DNA of 64,000 nucleotides from Gemmatimonadaceae bacterium (lineage in GTDB: Bacteria > Gemmatimonadota > Gemmatimonadetes > Gemmatimonadales > Gemmatimonadaceae): assembly GCA_019752115.1 (NCBI GenBank), contig JAIEMN010000004.1:186001-250000 (forward strand), in the 5' to 3' direction. The first letter of the stretch is position 1. The number at the start of each line of letters is the position of its first letter. Below are positions 18,856-28,150 of this stretch, piece by piece. The position numbers and the translations under genes are program-made. The notes beneath the pieces are model-generated. The model searched no databases and was not told where the DNA came from. It worked only from the letters and a program-made list of their open reading frames with translations.

Positions 18856-19607
18856 CCACGCCCCGCCCTTCTCACCCCACCCCGCTCCCCGACGATCTCT
18901 CGGCGCTCTCGGCTGATGAACTCGTCGTGGGCGAACTGACGGCCGCCCTGGTCGACGCCGAACGCAGCGAGCAGGACGCCCTGCCGCCGGCGCTCGCCGA
19001 ACGGCTCGTCTTCACCGGCGAGGCGCTGGTTCGTGCCACCCGTGCGCCTGTCATGCCTGCTCCCGTTTCCCCGTCCCGCCGCCCCTCGGTCCTCGCCTGG
19101 ACCGGATGGCTCGCGGCCGCGGCGCTGCTGGCCATCACCGTGGTCCGCACCCGTGCGCCCAAGCCGGCCGCGCCCACGGCGCCGGCCGTCAACACCGCCG
19201 CGCTCGATGGCGATGTGCGCCTGCTCCGCGCGACCATCGCCACCGATACCCGCACCCTCGCGCTCAAGTGGACGCCCGGCAATGACTCCACCGGCCGCTT
19301 CATCGAAGACGGCGAAGTGCTCTGGAGCCCCACCCTGCAGAAGGGGGTCATGCGCCTGATCGGGCTCATGCCGAACGATTCGACGCAGTGGCAGTATCAG
19401 CTGTGGATCTTCGACAAGACCCGCGACGAGCGCTATCCGGTGGACGGGGGCGTCTTCAACATCGCCAAGGGGCAGGCCGACCGGCTGGTGCCGATCCGGG
19501 CCCGCGTCCCGGTCGGCGACGCGATAATGTTCGCGATCACCGTGGAGAAGCCGGGTGGTGTGGTCGTCTCCACCCGGGAACGCCTGGCGATGCTGGCCAA
19601 GCTCTAG
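18852..19607 (+). CDS. RskA-type transmembrane anti-sigma factor
   Basis: This 251-residue protein should hold the upstream ECF sigma factor at the membrane. It has an N-terminal cytoplasmic part of about 85 residues and one membrane span (about residues 84-100, VLAWTGWLAAAALLAITV). The periplasmic RskA-type C-terminal domain contains LKWTPGNDSTGRF, YQLWIFDKTRDERYPVDG and ITVEKPGGVVVSTRE. The Trp and GG-V-S elements match RskA. No HxxxCxxC zinc motif is seen, as expected for the RskA class. ATGA overlap with the sigma gene supports co-translation. Confidence 0.9.
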   Translation: MTTPRPSHPTPLPDDLSALSADELVVGELTAALVDAERSEQDALPPALAERLVFTGEALVRATRAPVMPAPVSPSRRPSVLAWTGWLAAAALLAITVVRTRAPKPAAPTAPAVNTAALDGDVRLLRATIATDTRTLALKWTPGNDSTGRFIEDGEVLWSPTLQKGVMRLIGLMPNDSTQWQYQLWIFDKTRDERYPVDGGVFNIAKGQADRLVPIRARVPVGDAIMFAITVEKPGGVVVSTRERLAMLAKL

Positions 19608-19647
19608 CCGCCCGTCGGGGGGAGGACGGGGGCGGGCGCCACGCGAT

Positions 19648-20247
19648 GTGACGATCCCGCCGGAACCCGAGTTGCTGGATGTGACCCTGCCCCACCCTGC
19701 CCCCCAACCGCTGGCCGACGCCGCCCTGGTGCGACGCGTGCTGACCGGCGACGTCGAGGCCTTCAGCCTCCTCGTCGACCGGCATCATGCGCGCTGCCTG
19801 CGCGTCGCCACGCACCTGCTGGGGAGTCCCGACGACGCCGAAGACGTGGTGCAGGACGCCTTCCTGCGCGCCTATCGGCATCTGGGCTCGTATCGGGAGC
19901 AGGAGCGCTTTGGGGCGTGGGTCGTACGGATTGTAGTCAATCAGTGTCGTACCCGTGTCGCGAAAGAGTCGCGATACGAACCGCTCGACGTGCTGCCGGC
20001 GGACCTCGATGCAGGGCTGCCGTCCGCCGAGGAAACGACCGATGCCGCGCTGCAGCGACGCCTGCTGGCGGCGGCGTTGGCCAAGCTCCCCTTCGAGCAG
20101 CGCGAGGCCCTCGTGCTCCGCTTTGCCGACGCGCTGAGCTACGACGACATGGCCGTCGTCACCGGCGCTGGGGTGTCGGCGCTCAAGATGCGCGTCCAGC
20201 GGGCCTGCGCGCGGCTGCGGGCGCTCCTCGCCGAACAGTTCTCGTAA
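19648..20247 (+). CDS. Second ECF-type RNA polymerase sigma factor
   Basis: This protein of about 199 residues has sigma region 2 (EDVVQDAFLRAYRHLGSYRE, then FGAWVVRIVVNQCRTRV) and region 4 (LPFEQREALVLRFADALSYD, then SALKMRVQRACARLR). GTG at 19648 is the most reasonable start because the frame has no ATG there, and GTG at 19681 is an alternative. It is followed 12 bp later by its own candidate anti-sigma gene. Two ECF modules in tandem suggest duplicated envelope-stress control, although the two sigma proteins are not close copies. Confidence 0.88.
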   Translation: MTIPPEPELLDVTLPHPAPQPLADAALVRRVLTGDVEAFSLLVDRHHARCLRVATHLLGSPDDAEDVVQDAFLRAYRHLGSYREQERFGAWVVRIVVNQCRTRVAKESRYEPLDVLPADLDAGLPSAEETTDAALQRRLLAAALAKLPFEQREALVLRFADALSYDDMAVVTGAGVSALKMRVQRACARLRALLAEQFS

Positions 20248-20259
20248 CCGGCTTCGATC

Positions 20260-20862
20260 ATGACTTTCCGGCCCGATTCCGATTCCCTCCCCGACTGGAT
20301 GTGCGATGCGCTGGGCGCCCCGGTGGCCAGTCGCGCCGATGCGCGCGCCGCCATCATGGCGGCGGTTCGGGCGATGCCTGCCCGCCGGGTCGCCGCGCCG
20401 CGGATGGCGCACGGCGTGTCACGGTGGCGTCGCCGCGGCGCGCTCACCGGGATGGGTGGGGCGCTCGTCACGGCCGTGCTCGCGCTCATGCTCACTGTGC
20501 GCCATGGCGAGGAGCTGACGTGGCGCGCCGCTGTGCAAGCCGAAGCGTTGGTGCGCGGCGACAGCGTCATCCCGGTGGCCGGGAGCGTGCATGGCGATTC
20601 GCTCGTGGCCCGGGTGGGCGCCCGCCTGCTCGACACCCTGCGCATCGTGGACCTCGCGCTGCGGGGGCCGCACATCGGGCAGGCCATCATCACGGTCGCC
20701 GACGCACGGGTGCAGGCGTCGCTGGTGCGCACCAGCGCCGGCGCCGAGGAGTGGCATGCGCGGGCGCTGGTGCCGCGCGACATGGTCGCGCTGCGGGTGG
20801 TGGTGGATGGCGCGTCGCGCGCCGTCCCTCTTGATTCCGTTTCCCCGCCTTCTTCGTTCTGA
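20260..20862 (+). CDS. Putative transmembrane anti-sigma factor of the second ECF module
   Basis: This 200-residue protein has a short N-terminal cytoplasmic part with a PDWMCDALGAP segment and a single membrane span at about residues 62-80 (LTGMGGALVTAVLALMLTV). A periplasmic domain of about 110 residues is beta-rich. It does not match a named anti-sigma family, but its position 12 bp after an ECF gene and its one-span topology fit the role. One Cys near the N-terminus is not enough for a ZAS zinc motif. Confidence 0.65.
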   Translation: MTFRPDSDSLPDWMCDALGAPVASRADARAAIMAAVRAMPARRVAAPRMAHGVSRWRRRGALTGMGGALVTAVLALMLTVRHGEELTWRAAVQAEALVRGDSVIPVAGSVHGDSLVARVGARLLDTLRIVDLALRGPHIGQAIITVADARVQASLVRTSAGAEEWHARALVPRDMVALRVVVDGASRAVPLDSVSPPSSF

Positions 20863-20873
20863 CTCGGGATTCC

Positions 20874-23087
20874 ATGACTGATCGTTTGCGTTCCGCGCCC
20901 ATGCTGGTGGGCGCGGCGAGCCTGCTTGCGGTACTGACCGGCTACACCCTGCTCTGGAACGGCGGGACGTCGCTCGCCGCGGCCCTGCTCACCCTGGGCT
21001 ATGCGGTGGGCATCCCCAGCGCCCTGCTGCTCGCGACGCGCGATGGCGCGACCGAGGCCGAGACACCGCCGTACAAAGTGGCCGCCGCGCTTTTTGCCGT
21101 GGTGCTCGCGCTCTACGTCGCGACGCTGGCGCCCACCACCGCGATGTGGGACACGAGCGAGTACATCGCCGCCGCCAAGATCCTGGGCATCCCGCACCCC
21201 CCGGGGAATCCCGGGTTCGTGCTGCTCGCGCACACCTTTGCGCTGCTGCCCATTCCCGTGTCGTATGCGGCGCGCGTGAACCTGCTCGCGGCCACCACCA
21301 GCGCCGCCAGTGCCGCGCTCTGGTTCCTCGTGGCGTGGCGCTCGCTTCGTGGCTGGGGGATGCCGGCGTGGGTGCGCACGACCACCGCGATTGCCGCGAG
21401 CTGGCTCGGGGCCACCTGCTTCACGGTGTGGAACCAGAGCGTGGTGAACGAGAAGGTCTACACGGTGGCGATGCTCGGCCTCGCGCTGGTGGCGTGGCTT
21501 GCGTTGCGCTGGCGCGATGCGGAAGCGAGCGACAGCCGCGCCACGCGCGCGACGGTCTTCCTCTGGTGCATCGCGTATCTCTGCGGGCTGGGCTACACCA
21601 ACCATCCGGCGGGCTTCCTGCCGCTGCCGGCGCTCGGCGTGTTCATCCTGTGGCAGCGGCCACTGGTGCTGCTGCGCTGGAAGACGCTGCTTGGTGCCGC
21701 CGGCTTTCTGTTCCTTGGGCTCACGCCGTTTCTGTTCGAGCCCATTCGCGCGGCGTATCACCCGGCGATCAACGTGGGCGAACCCACGGCCTGCGCCGGG
21801 AAGCCGGAGATCGGCTGTACGTTCAGCAGCGAGACCTACGCGAAGCTGATGAGCAACATCAGCCGCGAGCAGTATGGCGGACACGCCGTGGCCGAACGCA
21901 TGGCGCCACTGGGCGCGCAGTTCGGCATGTGGTGGCTCTACTTCTCGTGGCAGACGATGCGCGATGCGGCGCAGGCGTACCCCGGGCTGCAGGCCGCGCT
22001 CGCCGTGATCTTCCTGGCGCTCGGGCTCATCGGCGGCGTGACGCACTGGAAGCGCGACCGGAGTTCGTTCGCGTTCGTGGGGCCGCTGATCTTCACACTG
22101 ACGCCCGCGCTCATTGTGTATCTCAACTTCAAGTACGGTGCCTCACAGGCGCCGGAGTTGGGGGACACGGTCAACCGCGAAGTGCGCGATCGTGACTACT
22201 TCTATCTGTGGAGCTTTGCCACCTGGGGGCTCTGGGCCGGCCTCGGGCTCGGTACGGTGTGGCAGGCCATCGCGAAGCGCGTCAGCGACGGCGTGAAGGG
22301 CTGGCAGCTCTCGAGCGCGCTGATGGCCTTCGCGCTGGTGCCGCTCCTGCTCAATCGCGATGCGGCGCCACGCAATGGCCAGACGTTCACCCGCGAGTGG
22401 GCCGCGGATCTGCTCAACAGCGTGGAGCCGAACGGGATCCTGATCACCAACGGCGACAACGATTCGTTCCCGGTGTGGTACGCCCAGCTGGTCGAAGGCG
22501 TCCGCCCCGATGTCACCATTGCCATCGTGCCGTATCTCACGATGGACTGGTTCGCCAAGACGGTGGTGAAGGACCCGAGCACCGTGCCGCCGTACGTGGA
22601 GCTGCAGCAGCCGGCCACCTTCGAGCATGCCGGCATCCGGGCCACCGTGCCCGCCGGGGCGTACTCCCGCGATCAGCTGATGGTCTTCCAGATGATCAAG
22701 GAACACTACCCCGCGCGACCCATCCATTTCTCGATTGGCGGCTACGCGAACTCGCTGGGGCTCGGCGACTACACCGTCACCAACGGCCTCACCTCCAAGC
22801 TGGTGAACGCGCCGGCGTCGCAGAATCCGGCGTATCTGCCGTCGCCACAGGGCGCGATCGACCCGGTGGCCGCCGACTCGTTGTGGCGCCGCTATCGTGC
22901 CCCCGCGGCCCTGCTGCAGCAGTCGCGATGGGTGGACGGCCCCAGTGTGATGATTCCGTTTGCGTACGTCGCCACCGGGCAGATGGTCGGGCAGATCCGC
23001 GTGGCCCGGAAGGAGCTCGCGGCGGCCGATTCCATCGGCAAGCAGATCCAGGCGATGGCGAAGGTGACGGGGATCTCGTTGCGCTGA
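20874..23087 (+). CDS. DUF2723 multi-span membrane protein (protein O-mannosyltransferase-like)
   Basis: This 737-residue protein has many membrane spans and the DUF2723 signature: APTTAMWDTSEYIAAAKIL and GIPHPPGNPGFVLLAHTFAL. The Asp and Glu in WDTSEY match the acidic pair used by GT-C-fold glycosyltransferases. A soluble C-terminal part includes DNDSFPVWYAQLVEGVRPDV and HYPARPIHFSIGG. The family is common in Bacteroidota and Gemmatimonadota, and its donor and acceptor are not established. It follows the second anti-sigma gene by 11 bp and may be in the same operon, but the stop and start do not overlap. Confidence 0.85.
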   Translation: MTDRLRSAPMLVGAASLLAVLTGYTLLWNGGTSLAAALLTLGYAVGIPSALLLATRDGATEAETPPYKVAAALFAVVLALYVATLAPTTAMWDTSEYIAAAKILGIPHPPGNPGFVLLAHTFALLPIPVSYAARVNLLAATTSAASAALWFLVAWRSLRGWGMPAWVRTTTAIAASWLGATCFTVWNQSVVNEKVYTVAMLGLALVAWLALRWRDAEASDSRATRATVFLWCIAYLCGLGYTNHPAGFLPLPALGVFILWQRPLVLLRWKTLLGAAGFLFLGLTPFLFEPIRAAYHPAINVGEPTACAGKPEIGCTFSSETYAKLMSNISREQYGGHAVAERMAPLGAQFGMWWLYFSWQTMRDAAQAYPGLQAALAVIFLALGLIGGVTHWKRDRSSFAFVGPLIFTLTPALIVYLNFKYGASQAPELGDTVNREVRDRDYFYLWSFATWGLWAGLGLGTVWQAIAKRVSDGVKGWQLSSALMAFALVPLLLNRDAAPRNGQTFTREWAADLLNSVEPNGILITNGDNDSFPVWYAQLVEGVRPDVTIAIVPYLTMDWFAKTVVKDPSTVPPYVELQQPATFEHAGIRATVPAGAYSRDQLMVFQMIKEHYPARPIHFSIGGYANSLGLGDYTVTNGLTSKLVNAPASQNPAYLPSPQGAIDPVAADSLWRRYRAPAALLQQSRWVDGPSVMIPFAYVATGQMVGQIRVARKELAAADSIGKQIQAMAKVTGISLR

Positions 23088-23111
23088 TCGGCCGATCGTT
23101 CGCGCGGTGGT

Positions 23112-23693
23112 CTAGCGGCGCATGGGGAACGGCGCTGACGGACTGCCGCGCGGAATGAGCTGCTCCATCGGATGGGTCACGGTGAGCAGCACCGGCCCGA
23201 GGAGTGCAGGCACAAGCAAACGCGCCTGCGCGGCCGGCGCGGTGGGGCGCACGCTGGCCGTGGCGGCCAGACGCGACGCATGGCGGAACGCCGCCCCGTC
23301 GGCGAGTCGAGACATCAGCTCCTCGCGCAACGCCGCCTGAATGACGGCGGGGGTGGGCCACTGCCAGCGCGCGAACGGCAATCCTCGCCCCGCATCGGCG
23401 AGCCGGAGCTCACGCGCCATCTCCGCTTCAAGCGTCTCCACCGTGCGCGCGAACGACGCGGCCGGCTGATTGACGAGCTGCGTGAGCAACGCGATCGGAT
23501 CGAGCCGCGGGGCCAGGCGCTGCTGAAGCACCGTCGCCCACGGCACCATCAGCCGCGCCTCGACGAGTCCATCGGGGCGTACGACCAGCGCGACACTGGC
23601 TTCCTCGAGCTCGTGCGCGCGCAGCGGCACCACGCTGGGCGCCAGCAGCCCGAGCAGCAGCAGCCCGCCGCGCACGATACGGCGTGTGCTCAT
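23112..23693 (-). CDS. HupE-like secreted protein, last gene of a four-gene operon
   Basis: This 193-residue protein has an N-terminal signal peptide ending near VPLRA and then HELEEASVALVVRPDGLVEA, which resembles the extracytoplasmic N-terminal part of HupE/UreJ-2-type proteins. A Pro-rich, mostly helical remainder ends in a membrane-like segment (LLVPALLGPVLLTVTHPM). It lacks the metal-transport spans of full HupE. Its ATG overlaps the stop of the PEBP-YHYH gene by ATGA, so it is translationally coupled. Its function is unknown. Confidence 0.7.
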   Translation of the reverse strand: MSTRRIVRGGLLLLGLLAPSVVPLRAHELEEASVALVVRPDGLVEARLMVPWATVLQQRLAPRLDPIALLTQLVNQPAASFARTVETLEAEMARELRLADAGRGLPFARWQWPTPAVIQAALREELMSRLADGAAFRHASRLAATASVRPTAPAAQARLLVPALLGPVLLTVTHPMEQLIPRGSPSAPFPMRR

Positions 23694-25150
23694 CGCCGGC
23701 AGTAGTCGGCGGTGGACGTCGTCACGCCATCGGTGAGGAACGTGAAGGTCCAGCAGGCCGTAGCCGTACGCGTATACCGGACCTGATGCGTTTTGCCGGC
23801 ATTCTGCCACTGCATGGTAGAGGTCCCTCCAACCGCCAACGAGGTCGCGTTGGCCTGCAGCGTCATGTTCGTGGCCGCCATGGGCGTCCCCGGTGGGCGG
23901 ATCGGCGAGTACTTGGCCGCCTGTCCCGCGAGATCGGGGCTCGGTACGCCATGAAAGCAGCTCAGCACGTACGGGCTCACGTCGGTCACGTGATACGCGT
24001 AGCCGGTGGGCGCGTTGGCGTGCGTGACGGTGTTCCCCCCGCACACGCCATCGCGCGTGGCCGTCGTCCCATCGGGATTGCGATAGCCGAAGATTGCGTA
24101 GCCATCGAGCGCCCAGCCGACCGGATGCGAATCCCAGTACGCGGTGCCCTGATCGCTCATCAGACACACCGGGGCCGCGTGGTAGTGGTAGTCATCCGCG
24201 CGGCCCGCGTGTCCGTTGCAGAGATCCAGCTCGCCCAGGACCTTGGTGTCGCCGCCCCCAGGTCCGGAGCAGCCGCCCTGCTTGCACGGGTTGAAGATCG
24301 GCACCCCATTGATCGCGATGCCGATCGGTCCGTCGAGCGCCGCCGTCTTGGTAGTCGCGACCACCGGGACGAGCGGAATGCGCCACGCGTTCGTGCCGGT
24401 GAAGTTCTGCGGAATCGGCACCTGCTGATTGGTGGCCGTGATGCCGTTCATCATCGCGTGCTTTGCCTGAATGCCAAAGGTCGCGATGCTCGCGTACGTG
24501 GCATCACACGTCACGGCGAGACTGTTGGCCACGCGATAGGGTTCGAGCGAGGCGCGCACATAGCCGCAGTTGATCATCGCGGCGGTCCGCGTCACGCCCA
24601 CCGAGAGCGAGGCCTTGGCCAGCGTGACGCTGGCCAACGCGGCTTCGAGCACGGCACCGCTGACCTGACTGGGCGTGGCCGCCCCCAGCGACGGTGCCGC
24701 CGAGAGCGCGTAGATGGTGAAGGTGTACTGCTTGAGCCCAGGGCCCTGCGAACAGGGCGGCGCGTAATTCGTGCCCGCGCCATCGTCCGCCTGGCCCACC
24801 GTACCGGCGCTCGTGCCGGCCGCGATCTGCGTGACCGTGGCGGGGATGTTGTAGAGCACCCAGTTGTACTTCGTGGTGCCCGCCGTGGGGATGGTGGTCA
24901 TCAACAGCGCGTACTGCACCGTGCCCGTGGGGGCGCCAGACCAGCTGATCGGCGGCGATGTGGCCGCGCCGTCGCAGGTGTAGGTCACCGGCAGCGTGGC
25001 GTTGGCCATGTCACTGCTCGCCAGCGCCAATGACGACGGCGTCGTGGGCGTGGTCGGGGTCGTGGGTGTCGTCGGCGTCGATGGTGTGGTCTTGGCGGAC
25101 GAGCCGCCACACGCGCCCAGGACAGACAGGGTCAGGAGTGCGCGACGCAT
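23690..25150 (-). CDS. PEBP-YHYH fusion lipoprotein
   Basis: This 486-residue lipoprotein (lipobox SVLGAC) starts with a Thr-Pro repeat linker (TPTTPTTPTTP). A PEBP/YbhB-like domain follows (about residues 45-195, YTCDGAATSPPISWSGAPTG and VLYNIPATV), then a YHYH domain (about 215-400) with the name motif DDYHYHAAP and WALDGYAIFGYR. A C-terminal segment of about 70 residues is beta-rich. GGAGG lies 7 bases upstream of the ATG at 25150, which decides this start over 25180. It sits between a phosphoesterase gene and the HupE-like gene in one operon. YHYH domains have no assigned reaction. Confidence 0.88.
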   Translation of the reverse strand: MRRALLTLSVLGACGGSSAKTTPSTPTTPTTPTTPTTPSSLALASSDMANATLPVTYTCDGAATSPPISWSGAPTGTVQYALLMTTIPTAGTTKYNWVLYNIPATVTQIAAGTSAGTVGQADDGAGTNYAPPCSQGPGLKQYTFTIYALSAAPSLGAATPSQVSGAVLEAALASVTLAKASLSVGVTRTAAMINCGYVRASLEPYRVANSLAVTCDATYASIATFGIQAKHAMMNGITATNQQVPIPQNFTGTNAWRIPLVPVVATTKTAALDGPIGIAINGVPIFNPCKQGGCSGPGGGDTKVLGELDLCNGHAGRADDYHYHAAPVCLMSDQGTAYWDSHPVGWALDGYAIFGYRNPDGTTATRDGVCGGNTVTHANAPTGYAYHVTDVSPYVLSCFHGVPSPDLAGQAAKYSPIRPPGTPMAATNMTLQANATSLAVGGTSTMQWQNAGKTHQVRYTRTATACWTFTFLTDGVTTSTADYCRR

Positions 25151-25176
25151 AGGCGGACCTCCGTGCAGAGCGCGGC

Positions 25177-26601
25177 TCATGGCCGGCGCGGGGAAATATC
25201 GTAGGCATCGACGACAGCGCCGTTGCCGGTACTCAGTCGCGATCGGATGTATTCGACCGTGGCCTTGGCGGGGGTCACCGTAACTCGCAGGTGCCCCGAA
25301 CTGCCAAACAGCACGCCGGACAGATAGCCGTAGTCCACCGCGCTAGCGATCGAGTTTTCGCGCGCAAAGCTAGGCTGCGGCACTTCCTGATACCGGATGC
25401 CGTCGCGCTGCTGATTCACATAGAGGTGATCGTGTCCGTGAAAGACGGCCGAGACCTGATACTGCACCAACAGATCATGGATCGGCATCGACCACCCCGG
25501 ACGCTGCGCGGCAAAACCGCTGCTGCCATCGAGATTGCGGCCGCCCCACTCGAAGAACACACTCGCTTCGCTGCCGCCGCGCGCCTCGGCGCCGTTCCCA
25601 CCGACGAGATGGTGCAGGAACACGAACGTGTAGGGCGCCGTGTTGCTGCGCAGGACGCCCTGCAGCCAGTCGTACTGCTCCTTGCCCAGCGTCCAGGCCC
25701 ACGGGCTGGTGTTGCCGCTGGGCTTGGTCATGGTGAACTGGTAGGGATCGAGCGCGATGAGCAGCGCGTCGCCCCACCGGAACGCGTAGTAGTTGCGCGG
25801 GGTGGGGAGCGATGGCGCAGAACTGTAAAACGTGTTCGCGACCACCGGGGCGAAGTACTTGAGCCGTTGCCCGGCCGCCCACGTGGCGTTCGCCGGAAGC
25901 CATCCCAGTTCCGCATCGTGATTGCCCTGCACCAGATAGAGCGGCAGCTGCGTCCCGGTCAGACCGAAGTAGTGGCGCTGCGCGTAGTACTGGCCGTCGG
26001 CGTTTTGAAAGTTGGCGTACTTGTCCGACATGAACGTGTCGCCAAGATCCATCAGGAAGTCGGCGCTGTCGGCCAGCATGTTGCGCAACGTATTGGTATA
26101 GACGTTGGGATCGCTGTTGTTGTCGAGGTGCGAGTCGGCCTGCATGACGAACCGGAAGCTCGTGCCCGCTGGCTTGGCGGTGCGGAACTGGCCGCGATAC
26201 GTGAGCGACGGCCCGTCGATGCGATAGGCATACGTGCGCCCGGCCGACAAGCCCGTCAGCTCCACGAGACTCGTCGTCCCCGCCGTGAGCGCCTGCGACA
26301 GCGTCCGATTCACATCGGGGACGGTGATGGTCACCGTGCGATCGATGCCGGAGTACAGGCTCAACGTGATGGTCGTACTCGTCGGGCGTGCCGGTACCAC
26401 GTTGAAGTCCATGACCGGCACGGCGGTGAGAAACCCATCGGACGGCGCGGGCTGCGGCACGGGCGTGGCCGGCGTCGTGGGCGTCGTCGGTGTCGTTGGG
26501 GTCGTGGGCGCGGTCGGCCCGGTGGTGGTCGGGGGCGCGCTACCGCCACACGCGACGAGGCAGAGCAGCGCCGCCAGCGAGGGGAGCCGGGTGGGCATCA
26601 T
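25177..26601 (-). CDS. Secreted calcineurin-type metallophosphoesterase lipoprotein (second of a tandem pair)
   Basis: This 474-residue lipoprotein (lipobox ALLCLVAC) has a Thr-Pro-rich linker (TAPTTPTTPTTP) and a fibronectin-like N-terminal domain as in purple acid phosphatases (TITLSLYSGIDRTVTI to YAYRIDG). The catalytic calcineurin-like domain has metal ligands in MQADSHLDNNSD, DLGDTFMSD, VQGNHDAELG, FLHHLVGGNG and FHGHDHLYVN. It is paralogous to the gene upstream, and its ATG overlaps that gene's stop (ATGATGA). It is likely a periplasmic or surface phosphomonoesterase or diesterase with unknown substrate. Confidence 0.9.
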   Translation of the reverse strand: MMPTRLPSLAALLCLVACGGSAPPTTTGPTAPTTPTTPTTPTTPATPVPQPAPSDGFLTAVPVMDFNVVPARPTSTTITLSLYSGIDRTVTITVPDVNRTLSQALTAGTTSLVELTGLSAGRTYAYRIDGPSLTYRGQFRTAKPAGTSFRFVMQADSHLDNNSDPNVYTNTLRNMLADSADFLMDLGDTFMSDKYANFQNADGQYYAQRHYFGLTGTQLPLYLVQGNHDAELGWLPANATWAAGQRLKYFAPVVANTFYSSAPSLPTPRNYYAFRWGDALLIALDPYQFTMTKPSGNTSPWAWTLGKEQYDWLQGVLRSNTAPYTFVFLHHLVGGNGAEARGGSEASVFFEWGGRNLDGSSGFAAQRPGWSMPIHDLLVQYQVSAVFHGHDHLYVNQQRDGIRYQEVPQPSFARENSIASAVDYGYLSGVLFGSSGHLRVTVTPAKATVEYIRSRLSTGNGAVVDAYDISPRRP

Positions 26602-28061
26602 GGGATCGTGTACCGGTACGCGACGGTGCCACTGGTGCGCCCGGCCCCTTCGTCCGCGGCGCGATACATGCGGATGTACTCCACGGTGACGCCGGTGGGC
26701 GCGACACTCACGCGCGTGTACCCGGAATTGGGGAACTTCACGCCCGTATCGTACGCATCGGCGTTGAACAGCGAGTAGTTCGGGTCGGCCGGCTCCGAGA
26801 GCGACTGGTAGATCACGCCGTCGAGCTGCTGCTGCACCCAGATGTGATCGTGTCCCTGAAAGAAAGCAGTCACCTTGTTGGTGACGAAGAGCTGGTGAAT
26901 GGGCGCCGCCCACGTCGGGCGTTTTGCGGCGAAGTCCGTCGCGCCATTCGGGCTGCGCCCGCCCCATTCGTACAGGCGTGCCACTTCAATGCCCCCGCGC
27001 CCGGTGCCCATCACATGGTGCGCGAACACGAATTTGTACTTCGCGGTGCTGCGCTCGAGGGTCGTCTTGAGCCATTGATACTGCGCGTCCCCATGCGTGA
27101 CCGTCCACAAATCGCTGCGCTTGTCGCCGCCAAAGAACGGGTTGTCCACGCAGACGGGTGAGCCCCAGTAGGGATCGATCATCACGAAGAGCGCATCGCC
27201 CCACGTGAACGCGTAGTAGTTGCGCAGCAGGCCGATGTTCGGCACCACCTCGCTATTGCCGCTGTAGAACGCATCCGGCGCCGGCTGACTGTACAAGCTG
27301 TTCCGCGCGGTCTGTGCCCAGACGGCGGGATTGTTCGGCGTGCCATCCAGCAGATACTGCGCCGCCTGTTCGTGATTGCCGTTCACCAGGAAGACCGGCG
27401 ACATCGCGCCAATCACCCCGAGATACGGTCGTTGCAGGGTGTACCGCTCGCGGACCTGCGCCGCGGTGATCGTCGCCGGGTTCAGGTTATCGATGCTGAA
27501 GTCGTCGCCGAGCATGACGTAGAAGTCGAGACTGTCGGCGGCAGCGGCGGTCAGCGTGCGGGTATAGAGCCCCGCATCGAACTGCGAGCGCTCGCGCTCG
27601 GGGTGGGAGTCGCCCTGGATGCCGAAGCGAAAGGCTTGCCCCGCGCGCGCGGCCGTACGGAACGACGCCTCGGCGGTGTAGCCCGTGGTCGCCCCACTCA
27701 GCTGCAGGCGATAGAAGTAGCGGGTGCCCGGCTGGAGGTTGTCGAGCGCGAGTTCGACCGGGCGGTCGGCGATGAGAGGCGTGGCGGCCGACCGCACCGT
27801 ATACAAGTTCGGGGCGGTCCCCACCAGCAGTTCAACGGTCCCGCCCTGGGTCGGGGCGTAGACGTTCGCCCGGATGCTCGTGGCTGTGGGTGAGCCGAGG
27901 ACTACTGAGCCGGTAAAGCCGCCGGCGCTGCCGGTCGGGGGCACCGGTGCGGGAGCAGGCTGGGTCGGGGAGGGGGTCGCGTCGGCAGCGCCGCCGCACC
28001 CCTGAACTGAGAGAAGGGCGGCGGCGAGGAGGAGGGCGCGCCCAATGGCTGGGACCGTCAT
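26598..28061 (-). CDS. Secreted calcineurin-type metallophosphoesterase lipoprotein (first of a tandem pair)
   Basis: This 487-residue lipoprotein (lipobox LLSVQGC) has a fibronectin-like N-terminal domain (about residues 45-145, YFYRLQLSGATTGYTAEASF). Its calcineurin-like domain has ligands in GIQGDSHPERERS, MLGDDFSID, VNGNHEQAAQ, FAHHVMGTGRGG and FQGHDHIWVQ. It is first in the four-gene operon reaching 23112 and resembles the next gene throughout, so the pair arose by tandem duplication. The start at 28061 is the first ATG before the signal peptide, and no strong ribosome site is seen. It faces away from the M24 peptidase gene at 28151. Confidence 0.9.
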   Translation of the reverse strand: MTVPAIGRALLLAAALLSVQGCGGAADATPSPTQPAPAPVPPTGSAGGFTGSVVLGSPTATSIRANVYAPTQGGTVELLVGTAPNLYTVRSAATPLIADRPVELALDNLQPGTRYFYRLQLSGATTGYTAEASFRTAARAGQAFRFGIQGDSHPERERSQFDAGLYTRTLTAAAADSLDFYVMLGDDFSIDNLNPATITAAQVRERYTLQRPYLGVIGAMSPVFLVNGNHEQAAQYLLDGTPNNPAVWAQTARNSLYSQPAPDAFYSGNSEVVPNIGLLRNYYAFTWGDALFVMIDPYWGSPVCVDNPFFGGDKRSDLWTVTHGDAQYQWLKTTLERSTAKYKFVFAHHVMGTGRGGIEVARLYEWGGRSPNGATDFAAKRPTWAAPIHQLFVTNKVTAFFQGHDHIWVQQQLDGVIYQSLSEPADPNYSLFNADAYDTGVKFPNSGYTRVSVAPTGVTVEYIRMYRAADEGAGRTSGTVAYRYTIP

Positions 28062-28150
28062 GCCGTTTTAGACGACGGGGACGAGCCGCTGTTAAGAGGG
28101 ACGGATGCCACCGGTTTACGGAGTGAAGCCGGGCGCGCTACCGTTCGCCC

